A DNA stretch of 11,149 bases from an uncultured Lachnospiraceae bacterium. Its GTDB lineage: Bacteria > Bacillota_A > Clostridia > Lachnospirales > Lachnospiraceae. Positions within the stretch are counted from its first letter, which is position 1. Each line of letters starts with the position of its first letter. The translations under genes and the position numbers were made by a program. Below are positions 1 through 6,566 of this stretch, one piece after another. The DNA is taken from positions 1 through 11,149 of the forward strand of contig CADBME010000312.1 of NCBI GenBank assembly GCA_902795715.1. The letters are read 5' to 3'. The notes under the pieces were generated by a model. The model was not told the DNA's origin. It saw only the letters and a list, made by a program, of their open reading frames with translations, and searched no databases.

Positions 1-2515
1 GAATCTGATCCGGCGCAAGATCCCGGGAAAGGGCATCAAAATCAATGTTGGGATGGAACTGGGTCCTGTCCTGGCCGATATCCCGGAAGGTGGGAGCATA
101 GAGGATCAGATGCTTTCCGCGAAAGTCGGGATGAGCCTGATAGATGGTCTCAGCCGTCTTCTCTTTCAAGGTCCGGTCATAGAAACGGTCGGTTCTGGGA
201 ACACCCAGAGCATGGACCTTATTGACCTCGATACTGAAGGCATCCGCATAGATTCCCCGGACTCCCCGCCCGCTGACACAGACCAGATTGTACTGGGCGT
301 GAGTGGCGGCATCCACCTTGGCCGAAAGATTGGTTCCCCGCATGCCGAATTTCTTAAAGGCTCCACAGGCGTGCCATAGCTGGATCAGCCGCTGCTGAGG
401 CCTGAGAGGTATGTAACGGACATATTTGAGGTAATCATCCGTGACGATAACCCGACTGGTCATAATCAGTTTCACCATCTGGTGGATGGCTGTGGAATCA
501 TGGGGAAGTCTGGCGGCAAAACACACTTTTTTGCATCCCTTCATCTGGTCATACAAGGCCAGGGCATTCCCCTCCAGACTCCCGTCTGACCGAATGGAAA
601 GAAAGGCCACCTGGTCTTTGGGTCTGACATCTTTATACTGATCAATGTATTTTTGAATCTCTGCCTCTTCCGGGTCATCTTCTTTCAGACGCAGCAGCTT
701 GAGAGAGGCTTTTCCCTCATTGGTCCGGACCTTGCTGTCCAGAAGGGAGGGAAGGGAATCATCCAGATAGTCTTCCAGATAAGCTTCCGATTCCTCAGAC
801 CGGATGAATTCGCGAAAGGCCTCCTCGCCTCCTCCGAAGATAACTTTTCTGTCGTATTTAAATCTATAGTAGCCGTTTTTATAAATATGAATTATGAAAT
901 CATCCATACCCTTCCGGTAGTAAGCGATGTTTTCTTTGAGGTATGCTGTCCGGAAGAACTTGTTAGCCAGCATACGATCCAGGACCAGGGCCGGGTTGTA
1001 TTCATATCCGTTCACAAAAGAATCCGCCACAATACGGCTGTAGATCACAGGCTGCAGCGTTCCGTACTCCCCGTGATATACAACCTCCGAAAGAAAGTCC
1101 ACATATCTTGCATTCATCAGTTTTGCCGCGTAGGAAAACATGGTAGCCGCATAGATAAAGTGTCGGTCAGCTACACAGACAAACTCGGTTTCCGTCTTCT
1201 CCACAGCCTTGATTATAAAGTCTTCTTCGCTTTGGCCCGGCCCATATTCTATATTTCCCTGACCAAAACCTGACTCTTCCACAACAGATTTCATGGACTC
1301 GGGAACCAGGATTCGGATAAAGATAAGATCCTGGTTGACCAGAGACAGGAGGCAGTTCAGGAAATCATCCCGGCTGTCCTTATCTCCGTAGAGGATGGCA
1401 GTAAAAACCATCTTTGCCCGGACCGATTCCCGATCCCGATCAAGATCCATAAGCGAATACATAGGGTAGGCATGGCTGATCATGGCAAAGGAAGACATAT
1501 CCAGACGAGGGACACAATGGTGGATTTCATCCACGATCCGGTTGATGGTCCCCTGATCCAGTCTCCAGAACTGGGGGTAGAACTTGAGGAGAAGAACACG
1601 GATCTCCTTCCTCAGAATCTCGCTGATATAGGTCTGGGCATCCACCTCTTCCTGCGCGCTTGAATAATCGAACTCTTCCTCATTATCAACCGGTTCATCG
1701 GCATCAAATTTTTCATGGACCAAACCGGGAGAATAGTTTTTCTTATCGGTATTGATTTCTTCCAGGTCCCGCTTTTCAAGGCTCTTTGCCGCCAGATCCA
1801 ATATGGTGCGGTGGGCGGTGATATAATCACCGACTTTGGATTCGGAAATAGTTGATGTGATGGATCCTCCATTGACCGAATCAAATTTGCGGTAATGGAA
1901 GACAATCTCATCAAGGCCGGCAATCTTTTCGGCCCAATAGAGAAAATCAAAAAGGAAAACCCCGTCCTCAGAATAAGATATGGGAGCAAAACGAATATGG
2001 TGTTTGTTGATTATCTCGGACCGGTAGAGCTTGTTGGTCATAATAAAAGTGTCCAGGATATTGAGATTAAACTTATCGATATCATCCATGACAACAAGCT
2101 GGTCGATGTGGTGAACCACTCTCGTTCTCACCTCATCAAAACAATCATACTTTGAGATGACCAGGTCGGCTCCCGTTTCCACCATGCGGTTATAGAGCAT
2201 CTCAAGGGCATTTTTATCCATGATATCGTCGGAATCGAAGAAGAAATAGGACTGTCCCCTGGCCACATCAAGGGCCATATTCCTGGCAGAAGAAGGTCCT
2301 CCGTTCTCTTTGTCGATTACCTTAAAATTCTCATGGCGCGCCTCGTAATCCCTGAGAATTTCCAGGGTGTGGTCCGTCGATCCGTCATTGACGATGATTA
2401 CCTCATATTCCGAAGAATCCATAGACTGATCGATCACACTCTCCAGAGCCTCCACCAGGAATTTTTCCGCATTGTAGGCAGGCATGATCACTGATACTTT
2501 AGGTGTATTATTCAT
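1..2515 (-). CDS. Bifunctional GT2 glycosyltransferase / CDP-glycerol glycerophosphotransferase fusion (3' end beyond window)
   Basis: The frame is open from ATG 2515 to the window edge (838 codons), so the C-terminus is missing. Residues 1-about 240 are a GT-A family 2 glycosyltransferase: the start VSVIMPAYN, NDGSTD at 43-48, the nucleotide/metal motif DSDD at 94-97 and the acceptor-side ED at 183-184. An acidic linker follows (about 245-295). Residues about 365-560 look like a second, degenerate GT2 domain. From about 630 a TagF-like domain begins: QLWHACGAFKKFG with His715, GVPRTD at 771-776 and YAPTFR at 806-811; the HHP and TDYSS motifs would lie past the edge. Known of the families: GT2 adds a sugar from a nucleotide-sugar, and TagF-like domains transfer glycerol-phosphate from CDP-glycerol. 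Inferred role: a cytoplasmic polymerase making a sugar plus polyol-phosphate chain. ATG 2515 is preceded by GAGAGAG; the in-frame ATG at 2521 is an alternative start. The gene lies 48 nt after paralogue B, with no terminator between. Confidence 0.9.
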   Translation of the reverse strand, partial: MNNTPKVSVIMPAYNAEKFLVEALESVIDQSMDSSEYEVIIVNDGSTDHTLEILRDYEARHENFKVIDKENGGPSSARNMALDVARGQSYFFFDSDDIMDKNALEMLYNRMVETGADLVISKYDCFDEVRTRVVHHIDQLVVMDDIDKFNLNILDTFIMTNKLYRSEIINKHHIRFAPISYSEDGVFLFDFLYWAEKIAGLDEIVFHYRKFDSVNGGSITSTISESKVGDYITAHRTILDLAAKSLEKRDLEEINTDKKNYSPGLVHEKFDADEPVDNEEEFDYSSAQEEVDAQTYISEILRKEIRVLLLKFYPQFWRLDQGTINRIVDEIHHCVPRLDMSSFAMISHAYPMYSLMDLDRDRESVRAKMVFTAILYGDKDSRDDFLNCLLSLVNQDLIFIRILVPESMKSVVEESGFGQGNIEYGPGQSEEDFIIKAVEKTETEFVCVADRHFIYAATMFSYAAKLMNARYVDFLSEVVYHGEYGTLQPVIYSRIVADSFVNGYEYNPALVLDRMLANKFFRTAYLKENIAYYRKGMDDFIIHIYKNGYYRFKYDRKVIFGGGEEAFREFIRSEESEAYLEDYLDDSLPSLLDSKVRTNEGKASLKLLRLKEDDPEEAEIQKYIDQYKDVRPKDQVAFLSIRSDGSLEGNALALYDQMKGCKKVCFAARLPHDSTAIHQMVKLIMTSRVIVTDDYLKYVRYIPLRPQQRLIQLWHACGAFKKFGMRGTNLSAKVDAATHAQYNLVCVSGRGVRGIYADAFSIEVNKVHALGVPRTDRFYDRTLKEKTAETIYQAHPDFRGKHLILYAPTFRDIGQDRTQFHPNIDFDALSRDLAPDQI

Positions 2516-2563
2516 AATCATCTCTCTCTTTTTTACTAGCTATTTCAGGAAAATATGTTTAAA

Positions 2564-4435
2564 TCATGATTCATAAGGATCATTTCCCAGAGCAAGGGCT
2601 TCAATAAAAGCCGCCACCCTTTCAGAGGCTTTTCCATCCAGAAGGTCAAAACTCTCCCGACAGAAAGGTTGAACTTTTTCATAGTCAAAGTCATTTTCAA
2701 TTATAGCCTTTATCAGTTCTTCCTGGGTGTAGACAATCTTTCCCGGAACCCGGGTCTCATATTCAAAATAGAATCCTCTGTTATGAATATATTTTTCCAG
2801 ATCATAGGCATAGAACAACATGGGAATACCCAGCAAAGATGCATCATAGATAATAGAGGAATAATCCGTAATCAAAACATCTGCAGCAAGCAGAAGCTCA
2901 TCAATCTCCGGCAGAGAAGACAGGTCAAGAATCCTGTCCTGCAAAGTCTTTTTGATGGAATATTCCATGCTTACATAAGGATGATGGCGAATAATAAGAA
3001 CATAATCCCCCGGCAGACGTTCCATCAGTTTATTGGGATCAAAACGATCTTCATCATAATAGGCGTCCACTTTCCCTTTACCCCGGAAAGTGGGAGCAAA
3101 GAGAATGACCTTTTTCCCCTCGAGCACAGGATACTCTTCATAGAGTTTTTTAAGGCAGTTTTCTTTTTCCTTGTCATCAAGATAAAGATCTGTCCTTGGA
3201 ACACCGGAGGCTACTACTTTTTTCTCCGATATGGCAAAACCCTCAGCATAATACTTAGCGTCTTTTTTAGAGGAAACAAAACAGTATCGGTAATCCCTGT
3301 GCCCCCTGCTTTTCTGCTTGGGGCCCCCACTCTTTCCGATTCTGGAAAATCCCGATATCTTAAAGGCTCCGCAGGAGTTCCAGATCTGGATGACCATGGT
3401 TTCCTGAGAAATGATAAATCTTCTAATATAAGGAGAATAATCATCCAGGAGAATCATTTTTGCTTTTCCGCATTTCCATGATACAGAAAAGACCTGCCAT
3501 GGGCTCAACTGGCTGAACAAAACAGGATTGAGCCAGACATCCAATTTCAATTGAGGGTTCTTCTTCAGATATGGATAAATAAATCTGAAATTACCCGTCA
3601 TATCCGCTCTGCGGCTGGACAGGAAAAGAATACTTTTCTTATTCCTGTGAAAAGCATTGGAGGTTCTGAATATCATCATGGAAATACTGTTCTTCACATC
3701 TTCCGGATTTCTTTTTCTGCAGAAGCTTAAATACCGCTTCATGACATATCGGGCAAACTTGCCTGCAAAGCCGTATTTTCCAAGCTGACTGTCCTTTTTT
3801 TCCGTCGGCAGAAAAATAACAGCAAGAGAATCTATACAGAACCAGGGAAGAAAACAGAGCCCAAACAGTGCGTTAAAAAAACGCAGTATCCAGGCCAGGA
3901 GGACCTGGACCCTTCCCGGTTGAACGAAGGGCGCAATGGTAATGGGTTCTTCCAGCCTGATGCGAATTTCCCTGTCATCATATTCGTAGGATCCGGGATT
4001 GTTTGTCCCGACCGGATCCTCCTCCACATCTTCTTCTTCCTCCGGAGCATCCGCACCCTCATCTTCTGCATTCTGAACAGAAAAGTCCATCTTTCGCAGA
4101 TTCATTTCAAAGGGAGCAGATTCGTATAATTGTCCGTCAAAAACGATATCAAAATGAAGACGGCATTCTTCCCAGCTTCCATACCAGAAAAGGGACCGGA
4201 GGGAATAATTATATCTGGCTTTGGCCACCCACAGGCTATTGTCCTCCTGACCCGACTGGGGGAGAAAGGACTTGCAGGGCAAGACCATCCGCCGATCATC
4301 ATAATCGTTTCTGAATACAAGTTCGATGCGGGGAGGTCTGGCAGAGGGTCTGACCATCCGGCATTGAACTTCTACCCCAACGGTTACCCTTTGATTTTTT
4401 AGAGAAAACTCTCGGACTATCAGTTTTACACTCAT
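2564..4435 (-). CDS. TagF-like CDP-glycerol glycerophosphotransferase paralogue B, conserved His replaced by Asn
   Basis: This 623-aa protein is built like its neighbour A: an N-terminal domain (1-about 115) of unrecognised type, a very acidic linker (about 122-160), a hydrophobic membrane-associating segment (about 177-209, ending LPTEKKD) and a TagF-like transferase domain (about 265-615). Conserved motifs are RGHRDYRYCFVSS (about 377-389), GVPRTD (411-416), FAPTFRG (446-452), HHP (484-486) and ITDYSS (522-527). The W-H-A-C-G-A motif found in A, C and the fusion reads IWNSCGAFK here, so the His is Asn353 and the Ala is Ser354. In TagF this His is one of two conserved histidines needed for activity and is thought to be the catalytic base. 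The frame is otherwise intact and the rest of the domain conserved, so B may be an altered-function, regulatory or structural partner rather than a decaying gene (inference). ATG 4435 follows GAGGA by 9 nt; the upstream stop overlaps that site, indicating translational coupling to A. Confidence 0.9.
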   Translation of the reverse strand: MSVKLIVREFSLKNQRVTVGVEVQCRMVRPSARPPRIELVFRNDYDDRRMVLPCKSFLPQSGQEDNSLWVAKARYNYSLRSLFWYGSWEECRLHFDIVFDGQLYESAPFEMNLRKMDFSVQNAEDEGADAPEEEEDVEEDPVGTNNPGSYEYDDREIRIRLEEPITIAPFVQPGRVQVLLAWILRFFNALFGLCFLPWFCIDSLAVIFLPTEKKDSQLGKYGFAGKFARYVMKRYLSFCRKRNPEDVKNSISMMIFRTSNAFHRNKKSILFLSSRRADMTGNFRFIYPYLKKNPQLKLDVWLNPVLFSQLSPWQVFSVSWKCGKAKMILLDDYSPYIRRFIISQETMVIQIWNSCGAFKISGFSRIGKSGGPKQKSRGHRDYRYCFVSSKKDAKYYAEGFAISEKKVVASGVPRTDLYLDDKEKENCLKKLYEEYPVLEGKKVILFAPTFRGKGKVDAYYDEDRFDPNKLMERLPGDYVLIIRHHPYVSMEYSIKKTLQDRILDLSSLPEIDELLLAADVLITDYSSIIYDASLLGIPMLFYAYDLEKYIHNRGFYFEYETRVPGKIVYTQEELIKAIIENDFDYEKVQPFCRESFDLLDGKASERVAAFIEALALGNDPYES

Positions 4436-4444
4436 TATACTATA

Positions 4445-4449
4445 TCCTC
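4445..4449 (-). promoter_or_regulatory. Ribosome binding site of paralogue B overlapping the stop codon of A
   Basis: The minus strand reads GAGGA, 9 nt before ATG 4435. It overlaps the TGA stop of paralogue A (4448-4450). Ribosomes finishing A would lie on the B initiation region, which favours coupled translation of the two paralogues. Confidence 0.7.
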
Positions 4450-6334
4450 AATCCTTGCTGTTATTTTTTTCAGCAGCTTTTTCCAGGATAAAATCTGCGA
4501 TTCGTTTGGATGCTTTTCCATCTCTTAAGTCAAAATTCTTCCTGCAGAATTCTTCCACCTTCTCATGTTCAAAATCCTGGTCAAGAATGGATTGGACCAG
4601 TTCTTCCTGTGTGAAGACGATCTTGCCCGGAACCGTGATCTCATACTCAAAATAAAAATCCCGATCAGAGATATAGTCTTCCAGGTCATAGGCATAAAAG
4701 ATCATGGGGATGTTTAAGAGGGAAGCCTCATAGATTACGGAGGAATAGTCCGTAATCAGGAGATCTGTGATAAAGAGAAGATCATTGATCTCCGACTCCG
4801 CTGAAAAATCAAATATTCTTTTTTTGTATTTTTTAGCAATCTTATGTTTGAACTTTTTCTGTGTGACAAAGGGATGATGCTTTATGATCAAAACATATTC
4901 TTCCGGAAGGCTGGCTATGACTTTATTGGGATCAAACTTATCCATGTCATAGTAGGCAGTATCCTTTATGGTTCCCCGGAAGGTGGGGGCAAACAAGATG
5001 ACCTTCTTGCCCTTCAGATCAGGCCAGGAAGAATAAATCTCCTCTCTCTTTGTCTTTCGGACCTCTTCGTCAAAAAACATATCGGTTCTGGGAACCCCGT
5101 AGGGGAGGACCTTCTCCTCGGCAATACCGAAACCTTCCGCATAGTATTTTGCAATATTGGCGGAGGATACAAAACAGTATTTGTAATCCCTGTGTCCTCT
5201 GGTGACCTGTTTGCCGCCGCCTTTCTTTCCAAGCCTGGAATAACCGAAAGTTTTGAAGGCTCCGCAGGCATGCCAGAGCTGCATGATGGTCGTATCTTCA
5301 CTGATCTGAAGAGTTCGTATGTAAGGGGTATAATCGTCCACCAGAAGGATTTTAGCTTTTCCGCATTTCCAGGCCAGGCTCAATGTCGCCTTGATACCCA
5401 GGTCGTTTAAGCCTCCGGGATTCAGCCAGAAATCCAGTTTGGCATCCGGTGCATCTTTCATATAGCGATAGACATACTCAAAATTACCACTCAGGTCATT
5501 TCTCCGGTTGGATAGAAAAAGAATGTTCTTTTTTCTCCGGTGAAAAGCGTTGGAAAGCTTGTAGGTCATTTTCATGATATCAGTCTTGACCTGTATTTTT
5601 CCCTTGGGGAAACGGCAAAAACTGAAAAATCTCCAGGCAAGATAATGGAAGATCTTACTCTTCAGGCCCAGTTTATTCAGTTTTTTGTCTTTTCGTTCCG
5701 TGGGCAGGAAAATAATCCCCAGAACATCGATCAGGTACCAGGGAATACACAGGATGCCGAGAAAAGCATTCACAATTCTTACAAGGAAACCCAGAAGGAC
5801 CTGAATCTTGCCCGGCTGAAGAGGAGGGTCAACAGCTGCAGGCTCTCCCAGGATCAGATGAATATAATTGTCTTTGAACTCCAGCCGGTCCGGGATCTCC
5901 TCCCCTTCTTCCCTCTGACCTTCCTCATATGGGCTGTCCATGGTGGGAGAAGAATTCTCTTCCTGCCCGGAATGGTCATCTGAAGAATGATCATCTAATT
6001 CCAGCTCAATGGGTACAGATCCATAGAAGTCTCCGTCATAACCGATATCAAAACGAATGGTGCACTTTTCCCATTTTCCGTAGGCAAAAAGATGGTTGAC
6101 CAGGAAAACATACCTTGCACTGGCTACCCAGGTCTTATCCTCCGGATCATCTGTCCGGGGCCGGAAGGAAAAGCAGTTCATCAACATTCTCCGGTTATCC
6201 CAGCCATTGTCAAAGAAGACCTCAATACGGGGGACTCTGGCGGAAGGTCTCACCATCTCGCAGAGAACTTCCAGCTCGATCGTCAGCTTCCTCTTTTCAA
6301 CGGAAGCCCTCTTCATTATCAATCTTACACTCAT
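4448..6334 (-). CDS. TagF-like CDP-glycerol glycerophosphotransferase paralogue A
   Basis: With the start at ATG 6334 the product is 628 aa. Residues 1-about 115 form an N-terminal domain shared with B and C; 114-150 is an acidic, Ser/Glu-rich linker; 177-210 is a continuous hydrophobic stretch ending LPTERKD, probably a membrane anchor or hairpin; about 265-620 is the TagF-like domain. Visible motifs are QLWHACGAFKTFG (His355), RGHRDYKYCFVSS (379-391), GVPRTD (413-418), FAPTFRG (448-454), KHHPF (485-489) and ITDYSS (527-532). Both conserved histidines are present, so an active transferase is expected, using CDP-glycerol or another CDP-polyol at the cytoplasmic membrane face. The frame is open upstream to an ATG at 6382, but that start has no ribosome site. 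The ATG at 6334 has AAGGA 10 nt upstream and matches the N-terminus of B (MSV-R/K-LI). The gene follows an intrinsic terminator and probably begins a new transcript including B and the fusion gene. Confidence 0.9.
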   Translation of the reverse strand: MSVRLIMKRASVEKRKLTIELEVLCEMVRPSARVPRIEVFFDNGWDNRRMLMNCFSFRPRTDDPEDKTWVASARYVFLVNHLFAYGKWEKCTIRFDIGYDGDFYGSVPIELELDDHSSDDHSGQEENSSPTMDSPYEEGQREEGEEIPDRLEFKDNYIHLILGEPAAVDPPLQPGKIQVLLGFLVRIVNAFLGILCIPWYLIDVLGIIFLPTERKDKKLNKLGLKSKIFHYLAWRFFSFCRFPKGKIQVKTDIMKMTYKLSNAFHRRKKNILFLSNRRNDLSGNFEYVYRYMKDAPDAKLDFWLNPGGLNDLGIKATLSLAWKCGKAKILLVDDYTPYIRTLQISEDTTIMQLWHACGAFKTFGYSRLGKKGGGKQVTRGHRDYKYCFVSSANIAKYYAEGFGIAEEKVLPYGVPRTDMFFDEEVRKTKREEIYSSWPDLKGKKVILFAPTFRGTIKDTAYYDMDKFDPNKVIASLPEEYVLIIKHHPFVTQKKFKHKIAKKYKKRIFDFSAESEINDLLFITDLLITDYSSVIYEASLLNIPMIFYAYDLEDYISDRDFYFEYEITVPGKIVFTQEELVQSILDQDFEHEKVEEFCRKNFDLRDGKASKRIADFILEKAAEKNNSKD

Positions 6335-6344
6335 AGTCTGTATG

Positions 6345-6349
6345 TCCTT
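6345..6349 (-). promoter_or_regulatory. Ribosome binding site deciding the start of paralogue A
   Basis: The minus strand reads AAGGA, 10 nt before ATG 6334. The longer in-frame ATG at 6382 has no comparable purine-rich site, and the residues it would add have no counterpart in B. Confidence 0.6.
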
Positions 6350-6425
6350 ATACTTATTTTTAAAAGCCACAAAAAAAAGCATTCTTGGGCAAAATAAAAT
6401 TTAATTCCTGTACACACAAAACTAT

Positions 6426-6434
6426 ATCATAGCA
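6426..6434 (-). promoter_or_regulatory. Possible extended -10 promoter for paralogue A and downstream genes
   Basis: The minus strand reads TGCTATGAT, an extended -10 (TG, one base, then a hexamer with 5 of 6 matches to TATAAT). It lies in an AT-rich gap just after the terminator at 6506-6525. I see no good TTGACA-like -35 at 16-18 bp. Transcription would start near 6419, giving a leader of about 85 nt before ATG 6334. The position makes sense because a new promoter is needed after the terminator, but the sequence evidence is one short motif. Confidence 0.35.
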
Positions 6435-6505
6435 AAAAATCGAAATAAGCTTTTAAAAATAGTGTTTATACCTTAAATGATATTTTTATAATCATTTTAA
6501 AAAAA

Positions 6506-6525
6506 GAGGATGCTTTCGCATCCTC
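6506..6525 (-). terminator. Intrinsic (Rho-independent) terminator after paralogue C
   Basis: A perfect 8-bp stem (minus strand GAGGATGC and GCATCCTC) closes a GAAA tetraloop and is followed on the minus strand by seven T (6505-6499). It starts 41 nt after the TAA stop of paralogue C. The plus strand has no T-run after the hairpin, so it works only for minus-strand transcripts. It divides the locus into an upstream unit (genes to the right) and a downstream unit (A, B and the fusion), unless read-through is substantial. Confidence 0.9.
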
Positions 6526-6566
6526 AAGAGCAAGAGATCACCGGCTTGTTGTATCTGTAATTTGTG

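Noticed and set aside
653..1273. A 206-codon plus-strand frame opposite the fusion gene.
   Set aside because: It lies wholly antisense to a continuous, motif-bearing reading frame and has no recognisable domain or ribosome site.
2669..3481. A 270-codon open frame on the plus strand opposite paralogue B, with similar plus-strand frames opposite A (4844-5410) and C (6600-7151).
   Set aside because: They mirror the same conserved TagF region of three related genes, have no ribosome sites or recognisable domains, and give low-complexity, Phe/Ile-rich products expected of antisense shadows.
2564..4435. Paralogue B as a pseudogene because of the lost His.
   Set aside because: The frame is intact over 623 codons, all other motifs are kept, and it has its own ribosome site coupled to A; a changed function explains this better than decay.
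4680..4820. Recent gene conversion between A and C, suggested by near-identical protein sequence around DFSAESEINDLLFITD.
   Set aside because: The DNA of the two stretches differs at roughly one base in five, mostly at silent positions, which indicates old duplication and strong protein constraint rather than recent exchange.
6335..6382. An N-terminal extension of paralogue A starting at ATG 6382.
   Set aside because: No Shine-Dalgarno site precedes 6382, the extra residues have no counterpart in B, and ATG 6334 has AAGGA upstream.
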